Shown one piece after another: positions 1 to 8,893 of a DNA stretch of 49,520 nt. This DNA is from an uncultured Spirochaetaceae bacterium (lineage in GTDB: Bacteria > Spirochaetota > Spirochaetia > Treponematales > Treponemataceae). The stretch covers positions 1 through 49,520 of the forward strand of contig CADCBK010000009.1 of assembly GCA_902799665.1 (NCBI GenBank), read 5' to 3'. Numbering within the stretch: position 1 is the stretch's first letter; each line of letters opens with the position of its first letter. Below the pieces are notes generated by a model. The model was not told the origin of the DNA, ran no database searches, and was given only the letters and a program-made list of their open reading frames with translations. Both the position numbers and the translations under genes were made by a program.

Positions 1-1154
1 GTCTGTTCAACATCCTCTTCTGTTTCGCCCGGGAAACCCATCATTATGTCTGTAGTCAAAGAAACATCCGGGATTGCCTTTTTTATTTTTGTCACCAGCT
101 CAAGATACTGCTCACGAGTGTAACGTCTGTTCATTCTCTTAAGCACCTCGCTGGATCCGTGCTGCACCGGCAAATGTATGTGCTTGCAAATTTTCTCTTC
201 CTTCGCCATCACTTCTATCAAGCGGTCGGACAAGTCTTTTGGGTGGCTTGAGTCAAAGCGTATCCATTTTATCGGGGAAGCCGTCTCCTCGATTTTGCGG
301 CATATCAATTCAAGCAAGCGCGGAAAGTCCACGCGGCCAAATTCCGCGTCCTCGCAAAGGTAGGAATTTACGTTTTGGCCCAGCAAAGTGATTTCCTTTA
401 CGCCGTAGCCGCCCAAAACTTTTATCTCGTCAAAGATTTCTGCAAGGGGGCGTGAAACTTCGCGGCCGCGCACATAGGGAACGATGCAGTAAGCGCAAAA
501 GTTGTTGCAGCCGTTCATGATTGGAACAAAGGAGCTAAAGGCGCCCGGCTCAAGCGAAAGGGAGGCAAAGCGGTAGACAGGCTTTTCGTCAATCGTCGCG
601 CCAATGGATGCGCCAAGCGCGGCCGCCGCATTTTGGTCTGTGAAGCCTTTTGATTTCTCCGCCGCTTTTTGGTCTTGCGAAAGGTTTTGGCCAGCGGGAA
701 TCGCGGCGCAAGTTTTGGCCTTAAAATCAATCGCGGAATTTTCCGCGGCGCTGATTATGTCGCCGAATTTATTTTTGGCGAATGTTCCAACAACGTAATC
801 GATTGCAGGCCAGTCTTTTTTTAGGCTGTCCAAAAGGCGCTCGGCCATGCAGCCCATGACCACAAGCGTAAGGGGAATCGGGCCGTCCTTTACATATGCG
901 GCGGCCTCTTCCATCTTGCGCGTCTTTGCGTGCGGGCGTTTTTCGCGCACGGCTTTAAGGCCTGTAAAGTATCCCAGGCGGCCGATGATGCGGCTTTCGG
1001 CCGACGCGCGCACCGAGCAAGTGTTTATGATTACCATGTCGGCAAATTGAGCGTCGTTCGCTTTTGTCCAGCCGCGCGCGATCAATAGCTGTTCCACCGC
1101 CGCGCTTTCGGCGATGTTCATTTGGCAGCCGTATGTTTCAAAAAAATATGTCAT
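1..1154 (-). CDS. miaB: MiaB, tRNA-2-methylthio-N6-dimethylallyladenosine synthase (3' end outside window)
   Basis: Radical-SAM methylthiotransferase that adds the methylthio group to i6A37 of tRNAs. The visible 384 codons start MTYFFETYGCQMN, the typical UPF0004 N-terminus with Cys10, followed by NTCSVR and VMGCMAE with the other two cluster cysteines. The radical-SAM cluster motif CNNFCAYC uses C216, C220 and C223. The start ATG (1152-1154) matches the family N-terminus. It lies 23 bases after the folD stop, so the two are probably co-transcribed. The C-terminal TRAM domain is off the left edge. Odd feature: about residues 145-184, in the linker between the two domains, is a low-complexity insert with repeats such as SQDQKAA and TDQNAAAA, absent from E. 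coli MiaB as I remember it. Family assignment is secure. Confidence 0.96.
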   Translation of the reverse strand, partial: MTYFFETYGCQMNIAESAAVEQLLIARGWTKANDAQFADMVIINTCSVRASAESRIIGRLGYFTGLKAVREKRPHAKTRKMEEAAAYVKDGPIPLTLVVMGCMAERLLDSLKKDWPAIDYVVGTFAKNKFGDIISAAENSAIDFKAKTCAAIPAGQNLSQDQKAAEKSKGFTDQNAAAALGASIGATIDEKPVYRFASLSLEPGAFSSFVPIMNGCNNFCAYCIVPYVRGREVSRPLAEIFDEIKVLGGYGVKEITLLGQNVNSYLCEDAEFGRVDFPRLLELICRKIEETASPIKWIRFDSSHPKDLSDRLIEVMAKEEKICKHIHLPVQHGSSEVLKRMNRRYTREQYLELVTKIKKAIPDVSLTTDIMMGFPGETEEDVEQ

Positions 1155-1177
1155 GCGTTTTTAGTCCGTCCGCGCTT

Positions 1178-2071
1178 TTAGGCTTGCGGGGCCTTTTGGG
1201 CATAAGCGTTTTCCGCCGCCTCGATTGTGTTCTGCATCAAAAGCGCGATTGTCATAGGTCCCACGCCGCCGGGTACTGGAGTGATTACGCTGGCCTTTTC
1301 TTTTATCGCTTCGTAGTCAACGTCGCCGACCAACCTAAAGCCGGACTTTTTTGTCGCGTCGGGAATTCTGTTTACGCCAACGTCGATGACGGCGGCTCCG
1401 TCCTTCACCATGTCGGCGGTTACCGTGTTGGGCCTGCCCGCGGCGGCGATTATAATGTCGGCCTCGCGGGTGATGGCGGCCAAGTCTTTTGTTCCCGTGT
1501 GGCAAAGGGTTACGGTGGAATTGTATTCCTTGCGGCTAAGCAAGAGCGCCATAGGCTTACCGACGATGTTTGATCGACCGATTACCGCCGCCCGCGCTCC
1601 GTTGGTTTGGACTCCCGCGCGTTCCAGCAAAATCAAAACGCCGTGGGGAGTGCAGGGCAAAAAGCCTTTTCTTCCTATCAACAAGTTTCCCATGTTGACG
1701 GGGTGAAAGCCGTCAACGTCCTTTTTGGGGTCAATCGCGAGCGTGACTTTTTCTTCATTTATATGCTTGGGAAGGGGGAGTTGGACCAAAATTCCATGGA
1801 CGGAAGGGTCGGCGTTTAGTTTTGCTATTAGGTCCAGCAATTCCTGTTCGCTGGTGGATTCGGGCAAGTGAATCGATTTGTCAACCATGCCCGCCTCGGC
1901 AAGGGCCTTTTGCTTTCCTGTCACGTAGCTTACGCTGGCCGGGTTGTCTCCGACCAAAATCACGCTTAGGGCGGGCATTACGCCCTTGGCCTTTAGCGCC
2001 TCAACCCGCTTTGCAACTTGCGCGCGGATGTCAGCCGCGACCGCTTTTCCGTCTATAACCTTGCATTCCAT
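1178..2071 (-). CDS. folD: FolD, bifunctional methylenetetrahydrofolate dehydrogenase/cyclohydrolase
   Basis: Interconverts 5,10-methylene-THF, methenyl-THF and 10-formyl-THF in cytosolic one-carbon metabolism. The 297-residue protein has the usual family length. Visible motifs in order are YVTGKQKA (catalytic Lys), [25 protein letters not shown], the NAD(P)-binding [13 protein letters not shown], and [15 protein letters not shown] near the C-terminus. The ATG is preceded by an AGGGG-like ribosome site. It is first in a minus-strand pair with miaB. In T. pallidum folD sits, as I recall, beside an OmpW-like barrel gene (TP0733), which matches the divergent neighbour here. Confidence 0.97.
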   Translation of the reverse strand: MECKVIDGKAVAADIRAQVAKRVEALKAKGVMPALSVILVGDNPASVSYVTGKQKALAEAGMVDKSIHLPESTSEQELLDLIAKLNADPSVHGILVQLPLPKHINEEKVTLAIDPKKDVDGFHPVNMGNLLIGRKGFLPCTPHGVLILLERAGVQTNGARAAVIGRSNIVGKPMALLLSRKEYNSTVTLCHTGTKDLAAITREADIIIAAAGRPNTVTADMVKDGAAVIDVGVNRIPDATKKSGFRLVGDVDYEAIKEKASVITPVPGGVGPMTIALLMQNTIEAAENAYAQKAPQA

Positions 2072-2098
2072 AAAATTCCCCTGTAACCTGCAATCTTA

Positions 2099-2127
2099 TT
2101 GCTTTGTTTAGTAAAAAAGTATATAAT
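2099..2127 (+). promoter_or_regulatory. Promoter of the OmpW-like gene
   Basis: TTGCTT (2099-2104), a 17-base spacer and a perfect TATAAT (2122-2127). Transcription should start near 2134, giving a short leader with a GAGG ribosome site before the ATG at 2150. Confidence 0.7.
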
Positions 2128-2149
2128 ATTCTACCATAATTGAGGATTT

Positions 2150-2839
2150 ATGAAAAGCAAGTTAAAAACAATTGTTCTCGCTTTTTGCGCCTTTTTTTGG
2201 GCGGCCGCTAGCTTTTATTCACAGGAAAGCGAAAGCAATTCACAAGAAAAGCAGACACAAAACCAGCAAGAAGAAAAGCGGCAAGAACAGAAACAGCAGG
2301 AACAAAACCAAGACGAAGACTCTCCGGACGTTTACGACGACCCCTATGACTTTGTATATTTGCAAAACGCGGAAGGAGACCAGTTCATAAACGTGCGCGT
2401 AATGGCGAACTTCCCCTTGAACTTTGGAGAAAAGCTTAAGATTGGCGGCCAGGTCACAGTCGGCTACGGCCGTTTCTTGAACACATGGCTCGCGCTTGGC
2501 GCCGAGTTGGCCTTTGGCTACAATCCCACAATTGGAAGCAACATCCTTACATACATTCCGATGACGGTTGGAGTCACCTTCCTTCCGGCCATAAAGAAAT
2601 TTGAATTTCCGATTACAATAAATGTTGGAATGGTGGCCACAAACTATTTGGCGAACAGCTTCTTCCCGGGCTTTATCGTTCGCGGAGGAGCCGGCTGCTA
2701 CTACCGCGTCAACGAAAGTTGGTCCGCCGGCATCGAGGGCTTTTTTACCTACATGCCGCAATGGTATTTCAAAGATTCCTCAAAGAACGACTATCTTAAC
2801 ATGGCCTCGGTTTCGGCCGGCGTAAAGTATCACTTTTAA
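2150..2839 (+). CDS. OmpW-like outer-membrane beta-barrel protein (TP0733-like)
   Basis: 229 residues. Residues 1-24 form a signal peptide (Lys-rich start, hydrophobic core, cut near SFYSQE). Residues 25-55 are an extremely Gln/Glu/Lys/Asn-rich linker. From about residue 60 alternating hydrophobic/polar strands with turns at Gly/Asn suggest a small, roughly eight-stranded barrel, and the chain ends YHF, the terminal aromatic used by the BAM machinery. Size, topology and position next to folD fit the T. pallidum TP0733 family, recalled from memory as OmpW/OprG-like. It probably passes small hydrophobic solutes. It is followed 12 bases later by a lipoprotein gene, so the two likely form an operon. 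Function is inferred from architecture only. Confidence 0.72.
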   Translation: MKSKLKTIVLAFCAFFWAAASFYSQESESNSQEKQTQNQQEEKRQEQKQQEQNQDEDSPDVYDDPYDFVYLQNAEGDQFINVRVMANFPLNFGEKLKIGGQVTVGYGRFLNTWLALGAELAFGYNPTIGSNILTYIPMTVGVTFLPAIKKFEFPITINVGMVATNYLANSFFPGFIVRGGAGCYYRVNESWSAGIEGFFTYMPQWYFKDSSKNDYLNMASVSAGVKYHF

Positions 2840-2851
2840 GGAGACGGAAGA

Positions 2852-3949
2852 ATGAACTTTTGCAACGTAAAAAAAATCGCTTTCGCTCTCGCGCTTGCCT
2901 TGGCCGCCGTGACTTTTTTTGGCTGCCAGGACGTCATCTTTTACAACATCAGAAAGGAAGTAAAGCTTAAGGACGCGTCGTTAAAGGCGGACATCAGAAG
3001 CATCATCCGATACAAGGATTTCTTTTACTGCGCCAACGGAAACATTTACCGCAAGTCTGTCAGCGAGACGCGCGCAGGCTATTGGGACAAGTGTCCCGCT
3101 CCTTCAGGCCATGTCCTAAAGCTGGCCTCGGACGCGACATACATTTACGCGCTTGTCGGCATTTCAAAAGAAGACTACAACGAAGGCGAGAACGTTCCTG
3201 TGCGCCGCGAATTGTGGTGCTCAAGCGACGGCTCAAGTTGGAGCAAGGTGACTGGAGTTTATGGAAAGGGCGAAATTGCGGGAAACAAAATAGAAAGCTA
3301 TTTGTTCTGCACCAACGCCGTCGCCACCGCAAACCGAAAGGCCTACTTTGTCATAAGGGGCTCAAAAGACGGCGTGGACAGACTGGCCTGGAGCCTTAAC
3401 GGAAGCTCGGCGACCGCGTTGGCTCTTTCAACCGTAAACGCCAGCGACAAGCCTGTTTGCAACGCCAAGGCCGTTTCGCAGTCTTGCGTTTATTTTGGCG
3501 GAAAGGTTTTGTTCTTTAATTCCACCGGCTCATGCACGGACGAAAGCTCTAAGGGAGAAGCCGCGCAATTTTATTATTACGGCGACGGCGCCAGGTTGTA
3601 TTGGGGCGGTCAAAAAACTGGAAACATAGGCGCGAAGTCAACGATAACTTCAATGGGCTTTACAAAGGGAAACCTTCTTGTTGGAACAACAAGCGGAATC
3701 ACGCAGCATCCATTGACGTCCGGAATTCCAGGCGAAAGGTCCGCAAGCATGCCTTACAACGCGGAAGCCACTCTAAGCGCTCAATACACCGTGCTTGCGA
3801 TTATGGTTGTAACGCCAGAAGTCACTCAAACTGAATCCATCATTTACGCAAGCCAAAACTACACTGGCGACGGAAGCAATTCCGCGCAATTTGACCATAT
3901 CTGCATGTGGTCCTATTATCCGGGCCGCAAAGAGTGGAACCGCGAGTAG
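2852..3949 (+). CDS. Putative lipoprotein, beta-propeller-like
   Basis: 365 residues with a type II signal peptide: positive start, hydrophobic core and lipobox TFFGC (Cys about residue 25). The rest has recurring blocks of the kind KDFFYCANGNIYRKS, TYIYALVG and GNLLVGTTSGI, typical of WD/kelch/BNR-like propeller blades that read as 'value, display, threshold'. No catalytic motif is visible. An AAGGAGA-like ribosome site (about 2840-2845) lies before the ATG, and the gene follows the OmpW-like gene by 12 bases, so both are probably exported to the envelope together. I do not recognise a named family; it may be the counterpart of the gene after TP0733 in T. pallidum. Confidence 0.66.
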   Translation: MNFCNVKKIAFALALALAAVTFFGCQDVIFYNIRKEVKLKDASLKADIRSIIRYKDFFYCANGNIYRKSVSETRAGYWDKCPAPSGHVLKLASDATYIYALVGISKEDYNEGENVPVRRELWCSSDGSSWSKVTGVYGKGEIAGNKIESYLFCTNAVATANRKAYFVIRGSKDGVDRLAWSLNGSSATALALSTVNASDKPVCNAKAVSQSCVYFGGKVLFFNSTGSCTDESSKGEAAQFYYYGDGARLYWGGQKTGNIGAKSTITSMGFTKGNLLVGTTSGITQHPLTSGIPGERSASMPYNAEATLSAQYTVLAIMVVTPEVTQTESIIYASQNYTGDGSNSAQFDHICMWSYYPGRKEWNRE

Positions 3950-3996
3950 GAACGTGTCAAGGCGCGCTTCGCTCAAGGCCTTGACACGTTCCTTTT
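3949..3996 (+). terminator. Intrinsic terminator overlapping the lipoprotein stop codon
   Basis: Perfect 15-base inverted repeat GGAACGTGTCAAGGC / GCCTTGACACGTTCC (3949-3963 and 3978-3992) followed by TTTT. The 5' arm begins on the last base of the TAG stop. Confidence 0.8.
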
Positions 3997-4025
3997 GCGG
4001 CGCGAAAAAAATTATCGCGCCGCAA
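3995..4025. repeat. 11-bp inverted repeat around an A-rich loop
   Basis: TTGCGGCGCGA (3995-4005) and TCGCGCCGCAA (4015-4025) are exact inverted copies separated by nine A/T bases. It follows the terminator directly and precedes the rarA ribosome site (AAGGAG). It could be a second hairpin, a 5' UTR stem of rarA, or a protein site. Confidence 0.55.
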
Positions 4026-4052
4026 TAGACGACGGCAAGGAGAATACGTCAA

Positions 4053-6497
4053 ATGGCGGATGTTCTTTTTGAAAATACAAAGACGCATGAACCCTTAGCC
4101 GCGCGAATGAGGCCGCGGAACCTTGACGAGTACATCGGCCAAGACCATATCGTTGGAAAGGGCCGCCTTCTTCGCCGAGCCATTGCCGCCGACCAGTTGA
4201 CTTCCGTAATATTTTACGGCCCTCCCGGAAGCGGAAAGACGACCCTCGCGCGCGTCATAGCCAGCCACACAAAAAGCAACTTCATAACATTGAACGCGGT
4301 TCTTACCGGCGTGGCTGACATACGCAACGCCATAAAGCAAGCCGAAGACTTTAAGAACCTTTACAGCCGCCGCACGATTTTGTTCGTTGACGAAGTCCAC
4401 CGCTGGAACAAGGCCCAGCAAGACGCGCTTTTGCCCTGGGTCGAAAACGGAACGATAATCCTAATCGGCGCCACTACGGAAAACCCTTTCTTTGAAGTGA
4501 ACAAAGCGCTCGTAAGCCGTAGCCGCGTCTTTCAATTAAAGCAGCTTACAAAAGACGATTTAAAGAACGTCGCTTATATGGCGCTCAACGACATCGACCG
4601 CGGCTACGGCCACTGGCGGATAGACTTTGAAAGCGGCGCCTTGGAGCACTTGATTGACACAGCCAACGGAGACGCGCGCTCGCTTTTAAACGCGCTGGAG
4701 CTGGCCGTCGAAACGACTCCAGTCCAATGGGCGCCCGACGCAAACCCGCCGCAGCCTTCTTACGGAAGCACAATCTTTATCAGCCGCGAGGCGGCGGAAG
4801 AGTCGATCCAAAAAAAGGTTGTCCTTTACGACCGCGACGGCGACTATCATTACGACATTATCAGCGCCTTTATAAAGAGCTTGCGGGGCCGGGATCCCGA
4901 CGCGGCGATGTATTGGCTTGCGCGAATGGTTCGCTCCGGCGAAGATCCGCATTTTATTTTTAGGCGAATGCTTATAAGCGCGTGCGAAGACACAGGCTTG
5001 GCCGACCCATACGCGCTTGGCGTGGTGGAATCTTGCGCCGCGGCCTTTGACCGCGTTGGCTTGCCCGAAGGCCGCTACCATTTGGCGCACGCCGCGCTTT
5101 ACTTGGCAACCGCTCCCAAGTCAAATTCGTCGATGGCCTTTTTTGACGCGCTCGCCTCCGTTGAGAAGGAAGACACCGAAGTTCCAAACCATTTGCGCGA
5201 CGCAAGCCGCGACGCCGAAGGCTTTGGCCACGGCGCGGGCTACTTGTATCCGCACGCCTACCGCGACCACTGGGTTGCCCAGCAATATTTGCCCGACCAA
5301 TTGGTTGGCCGCGTCTTTTACACGCCCAGCGACCAAGGCTACGAAAAGAAAATTCGCGACGACGTTTTGTCGCGCAGGGAATTGCAAATCGCGGCCATCT
5401 TGGAAGACGACACCGGCGAGCGCGCGCTGGACCCGACTTCAAGCCAGACAACTGGAAGCAAAAATTCGGACGTCGCGCTTTTGCTGCAGCAGCAGTTTAA
5501 GGACAAGAACGGCGAGTCGCTGACCTTTAGTCCAAAAGACCAGGGCAAGGAGAACGCGCTTCAAAACGCCGACAAGTCTTGGCGCGAGCGCTTGGATTCC
5601 AACCGCGCCGAGGTTCTCTTGCAAGCGCGCGACCAAATGATAGAAGCCGCGCGTTTGGTTAGAAGCGACCGCTCCTTGGTGTGGAACGCCGACGACGCGC
5701 TTTTGTTGTGGGAACTTGCGCGAAAAACTCCCGAAGGCGTCACTTGCGGCTTGTGCCGTTCCCAAAAAGGCCTTGAAGTGCTGGAACAATACGCGCGCAC
5801 TTTGGGCGACTTGGACAAGCCTGTGTTGATAGTTCGCCCTGGAGCGGAAGAGGCCGCCGGCGCCGCCCAGCAATCCAAGAGCGGCCAGCAGTCGGTGGAC
5901 GAAGCGCTCCTCCAAAAAGTCTTGGACGCGTATTTGGAAAAAAACATTGTCTTTGACAAATTCTTTTTTAGGAATCCCTTTAACAGCGCGGAAAGCGTCC
6001 AAGCGATGAGCGGCGCCTTTGCCACTTGCGGAATCGCAGGAAAAATTCCCGCCGGCTGGAAAATCATCATCAGCCAGCAAATCCCCAGCGCGGGCCAGCG
6101 GGTAAGCAAGGTCATCGAAAAGCAAGTTTTGGCCGGCGGCATTCTTGACGCTTGGCGGCCGCTCTTGGAAAAAATGTCCGAGGCCGAAGAAAAATTTTTT
6201 GGCGACAAGTCAAATCCTCTTTTTGACTGGAACGCGGAAAGCGTCAAAAAAGTTTTTGAGGAGCAAGGCTTTAAGGTTGAATGCAAGTCAAGCAAGATAA
6301 CCGAAAAGCGCCGCGTAAGCCAAAAGGAAATCAGCGCCTGGTTTGAAAGCGAAAGTTCTCCCTACGCCGCCGCAATCAAGGCCGCGATCGGTTCCGACAA
6401 AACCGCCGAGCTTGCCCGCTTCTTTTCTTCCGCCGCGCAGACCACAATCTTTGACTGGACCAGCGAAGTCGCGCTGTTTGTTGTGGGGCAGAAATAA
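4053..6497 (+). CDS. rarA: RarA/MgsA AAA+ ATPase fused to an uncharacterised C-terminal domain
   Basis: 814 residues. Residues 1 to about 440 are a full replication-associated recombination protein A: Walker [10 protein letters not shown] (56-64), Walker B/sensor region [10 protein letters not shown] (111-120), [12 protein letters not shown] (sensor 1), then the helical oligomerisation part with [17 protein letters not shown] and [14 protein letters not shown]. RarA acts at stalled replication forks and gaps. Standalone RarA is about 440 residues; here another 370 follow. The C-terminal part contains [17 protein letters not shown] and resembles the RarA/unknown-domain fusion known from cyanobacteria (NCBI model PRK13341, from memory), perhaps a methyltransferase-fold remnant. 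It has an AAGGAG site before ATG 4053. RarA half certain; role of the tail unknown. Confidence 0.93.
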   Translation: MADVLFENTKTHEPLAARMRPRNLDEYIGQDHIVGKGRLLRRAIAADQLTSVIFYGPPGSGKTTLARVIASHTKSNFITLNAVLTGVADIRNAIKQAEDFKNLYSRRTILFVDEVHRWNKAQQDALLPWVENGTIILIGATTENPFFEVNKALVSRSRVFQLKQLTKDDLKNVAYMALNDIDRGYGHWRIDFESGALEHLIDTANGDARSLLNALELAVETTPVQWAPDANPPQPSYGSTIFISREAAEESIQKKVVLYDRDGDYHYDIISAFIKSLRGRDPDAAMYWLARMVRSGEDPHFIFRRMLISACEDTGLADPYALGVVESCAAAFDRVGLPEGRYHLAHAALYLATAPKSNSSMAFFDALASVEKEDTEVPNHLRDASRDAEGFGHGAGYLYPHAYRDHWVAQQYLPDQLVGRVFYTPSDQGYEKKIRDDVLSRRELQIAAILEDDTGERALDPTSSQTTGSKNSDVALLLQQQFKDKNGESLTFSPKDQGKENALQNADKSWRERLDSNRAEVLLQARDQMIEAARLVRSDRSLVWNADDALLLWELARKTPEGVTCGLCRSQKGLEVLEQYARTLGDLDKPVLIVRPGAEEAAGAAQQSKSGQQSVDEALLQKVLDAYLEKNIVFDKFFFRNPFNSAESVQAMSGAFATCGIAGKIPAGWKIIISQQIPSAGQRVSKVIEKQVLAGGILDAWRPLLEKMSEAEEKFFGDKSNPLFDWNAESVKKVFEEQGFKVECKSSKITEKRRVSQKEISAWFESESSPYAAAIKAAIGSDKTAELARFFSSAAQTTIFDWTSEVALFVVGQK

Positions 6498-6500
6498 AAT

Positions 6501-6529
6501 TTGCATTTTCCCGCAATCTGCGCTATACT
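6501..6529 (+). promoter_or_regulatory. Promoter of adk
   Basis: TTGCAT (6501-6506), 17-base spacer, TATACT (6524-6529). It predicts a leader of about 53 bases with an AGGAG site ahead of adk, so adk can be transcribed independently of rarA. Confidence 0.75.
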
Positions 6530-6588
6530 ACATAGAATAAATCCGCGCGAACAGCGGTAATTAATTTTTTCCCTCATAGGAGACACAA

Positions 6589-7218
6589 ATGAATTTTATT
6601 TTCTTGGGACCGCCCGGAGCCGGAAAGGGCTCGCTTGCCGTGAAAGTGGCAAAAGACTACAACATTCCACACATTTCAACTGGCGACATTTTCCGCGCCG
6701 CGATTAAAAACCAGACCGAACTTGGAAAAAAAGTAAAGTCAATCATTGACGCCGGCGGCTTGGTCAGCGACGACATCACTTGCGCCCTCGTTCAGGAACG
6801 CTTGGCCCAGAGCGACTGCAAGAACGGCTTTATCCTTGACGGATTCCCGCGCACGATTCCCCAGGCCGACGAGCTTGGAAAATTCTGCCCGGACGTCACT
6901 TGCGTAAACTTTACAATCGCCGACGACATTGTAATCAAAAGATTGAGCACCCGCCGCGTCTGCAAAAAGTGCGGAGCCAACTTTAACATTTTGACAAAGG
7001 CCCCAAAGGTTGAGGGCGTTTGCGACGAATGCGGCGGCGAGCTTTACCAGCGCGACGACGACAAGCAGGAGTCAATCTTGCACCGCATGGACGTTTACCG
7101 CGAGCAGACCGAGCCTCTTATCGCCTACTACCGCGCCAAAAACAAGTTGACGGACGTTGACGCCGCCATCGAGACTGACGACCTCTTGGTCGAGTTCAAG
7201 AAGATGTTCAAGAACTAA
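6589..7218 (+). CDS. adk: Adenylate kinase with zinc-type LID
   Basis: Cytosolic ATP + AMP to 2 ADP phosphotransferase. 209 residues, normal for the long form. P-loop GPPGAGKGSLA at residues 6-16 (Ser-Leu where most have Thr-Gln), STGDIFR, the AMP-site DGFPRT, and RLSTRRVC. The LID carries CKKCGANF and CDECGGE, i.e. a four-Cys zinc site as in Gram-positive and many spirochaete enzymes. It has its own promoter and is closed by a strong terminator, so it is probably monocistronic. AGGAG at about 6580 supports the ATG. Confidence 0.97.
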   Translation: MNFIFLGPPGAGKGSLAVKVAKDYNIPHISTGDIFRAAIKNQTELGKKVKSIIDAGGLVSDDITCALVQERLAQSDCKNGFILDGFPRTIPQADELGKFCPDVTCVNFTIADDIVIKRLSTRRVCKKCGANFNILTKAPKVEGVCDECGGELYQRDDDKQESILHRMDVYREQTEPLIAYYRAKNKLTDVDAAIETDDLLVEFKKMFKN

Positions 7219-7242
7219 GCCTTTTTTAGGCTGAACCACAGG

Positions 7243-7269
7243 CCCGCCCCAACCGGCGGGTCTTTTTTT
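7243..7269 (+). terminator. Intrinsic terminator of adk
   Basis: CCCGCC (7243-7248), six-base loop, GGCGGG (7255-7260), then TCTTTTTTTT. Confidence 0.85.
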
Positions 7270-7350
7270 TGCCCGCGCTTCTTTGGCTTGCGACAGTTCC
7301 GCTTTGTAGAAAATTCCTCAAATTTTCCCAAAAATTCCGCATAAACTACT

Positions 7351-7378
7351 TTAACAAGACTTAAAAATTTGATAATAT
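7351..7378 (+). promoter_or_regulatory. Promoter of gdhA
   Basis: TTAACA (7351-7356), 16-base spacer, TAATAT (7373-7378). The expected start is near 7385; the leader holds CAGGAG about ten bases before ATG 7425. The preceding 80 bases show no further gene. Confidence 0.6.
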
Positions 7379-7424
7379 TGAATTTGCCTGCGGCTTCAAA
7401 CTCGGCCGCAAAGCAGGAGCAAAA

Positions 7425-8786
7425 ATGAAAAACGAATACGTTAAAAGAATTTGGGCGGACGTTCAGGCTAAGAACGCCAACGAACCCGAATTCCTCCAGG
7501 CGGTTCAGGAAGTTTTGACAACTCTTGATCCTATCGTTGCAAAAATGCAAAAGCAACTTGAGAGCCAGGCGGTTCTCGAGCGTTTCGTAGAGCCGGAACG
7601 AGTCATCATGTTCCGCGTTCCGTGGACAGACGACAAAGGCAAGGCCCACGTCAACCGCGGCTACCGCGTTCAGTTCAACAGCGCGATCGGCCCCTACAAG
7701 GGAGGCATCCGCTTTAGTCCCGAAGTGAACCTTTCGGTACTCAAATTCTTGGGCTTTGAGCAGACACTTAAGAACAGCCTTACAACGCTCCCGATGGGCG
7801 GCGGAAAGGGCGGAAGCGACTTTGATCCCCATGGAAAGTCAGACGCGGAAGTCATGCGCTTCTGCCAGTCATTCATGACAGAATTGCAGCGCCACATCGG
7901 ACCGGACACAGACGTTCCGGCCGGAGACAAGGGCGTTGGCGGCCGCGAGGTTGCCTATATGTTCGGCCAGTACAAGAGAATCCGCGACGAGTTCACCGGC
8001 GTTTTGACCGGAAAGGGCTTGCAGTTTGGCGGCTCTTTGGCCAGAACCGAAGCCACAGGCTACGGCTTGATTTACTTTGCCCGCGAAATGCTCGCCAAAG
8101 TCGGCGAAGACTTCAAGGGAAAGACTTGCGCTGTTTCCGGCGACGGAAACGTTGCCCAGTACGCGGTAGAAAAATTGATTCAGCTTGGAGCCAAGCCGGT
8201 TACAATGTCTGACTCAAGCGGATTCATCTATGACCCCGACGGAATTGACCAGAAGAAGTTGGACTACGTAAAGAAGTTCCGCGACGCTCACAAAAAGATT
8301 GACGAGTACGTAAAGAAGTACCCCAAGGCCAAGTTCACAAAGGGCGCCCGCCCATGGTCTGTAAAAGTTGACTGCGCCTTCCCCTGCGCCACTCAGAACG
8401 AGTTGGACGGAAAGGACGCCGACATGCTTATCAAGAACGGCGTTAAGTTGGTTGCCGAAGGCGCCAACATGCCTAGCACGATTGAAGCCACAAACAAGTT
8501 CCAGGACGCCGGCGTTTTGTTCGCTCCTGGAAAAGCTTCCAACGCGGGCGGCGTTTCAGTTTCTGGCCTCGAAATGAGCCAGAACTCAGAGCGCCTCTCA
8601 TGGACATTCGAAGAAGTTGACCAGCGCCTTGACGGCATCATGAAGAACATTCATGACAACGCCTTTGAGACAGCCAAGAAGTTTGGCCTTAAGACAAAAG
8701 CCGGTAAGACCGACTACGTCGCCGGCGCCAACATCGCGGGCTTCATCAAAGTCGCCAACGCGATGATTGCTCAGGGTCTTGTTTGA
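7425..8786 (+). CDS. gdhA: Hexameric glutamate dehydrogenase
   Basis: Reversible amination of 2-oxoglutarate to glutamate; in anaerobic gut-type bacteria usually the NADP(H)-linked assimilation enzyme. 453 residues, the length of the small hexameric class. Motifs: VPWTDDKGKAHVNRGYR, GPYKGGIRF, LPMGGGKGGSDFDPHGKSD (catalytic Lys in GGGKGG), DVPAGDKGVGGRE, and the dinucleotide-binding VSGDGNVAQYA (GxGNVA). C-terminal SNAGGVSVSGLEMSQN is characteristic. It lies alone between its own promoter and a bidirectional terminator. Cofactor preference is inferred, not proven, from sequence. Confidence 0.96.
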   Translation: MKNEYVKRIWADVQAKNANEPEFLQAVQEVLTTLDPIVAKMQKQLESQAVLERFVEPERVIMFRVPWTDDKGKAHVNRGYRVQFNSAIGPYKGGIRFSPEVNLSVLKFLGFEQTLKNSLTTLPMGGGKGGSDFDPHGKSDAEVMRFCQSFMTELQRHIGPDTDVPAGDKGVGGREVAYMFGQYKRIRDEFTGVLTGKGLQFGGSLARTEATGYGLIYFAREMLAKVGEDFKGKTCAVSGDGNVAQYAVEKLIQLGAKPVTMSDSSGFIYDPDGIDQKKLDYVKKFRDAHKKIDEYVKKYPKAKFTKGARPWSVKVDCAFPCATQNELDGKDADMLIKNGVKLVAEGANMPSTIEATNKFQDAGVLFAPGKASNAGGVSVSGLEMSQNSERLSWTFEEVDQRLDGIMKNIHDNAFETAKKFGLKTKAGKTDYVAGANIAGFIKVANAMIAQGLV

Positions 8787-8817
8787 TTCCTAAAACGCGC
8801 CGCTTGGCGCGTAGGGC

Positions 8818-8850
8818 AAAAAAAACCGCTCCGAAAGGAGCGGTTTTTTT
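8818..8850. terminator. Bidirectional terminator between gdhA and pfk
   Basis: ACCGCTCC (8824-8831), GAAA loop, GGAGCGGT (8836-8843), flanked by an A run on the left and a T run on the right, so it can work for both converging genes. Confidence 0.88.
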
Positions 8851-8893
8851 TTATGTATTGGCTGTCATTGCCGGGCCGCGGCCCGACAAATTG

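Noticed and set aside
1064..1573. Plus-strand ORF of 169 codons opposite miaB/folD
   Set aside because: It lies wholly antisense to two conserved genes and has no domain or ribosome site.
5439..6125. Minus-strand ORFs of 228 and 244 codons inside rarA
   Set aside because: Shadow frames of a GC-rich gene; no recognisable motifs and the plus frame is clearly coding.
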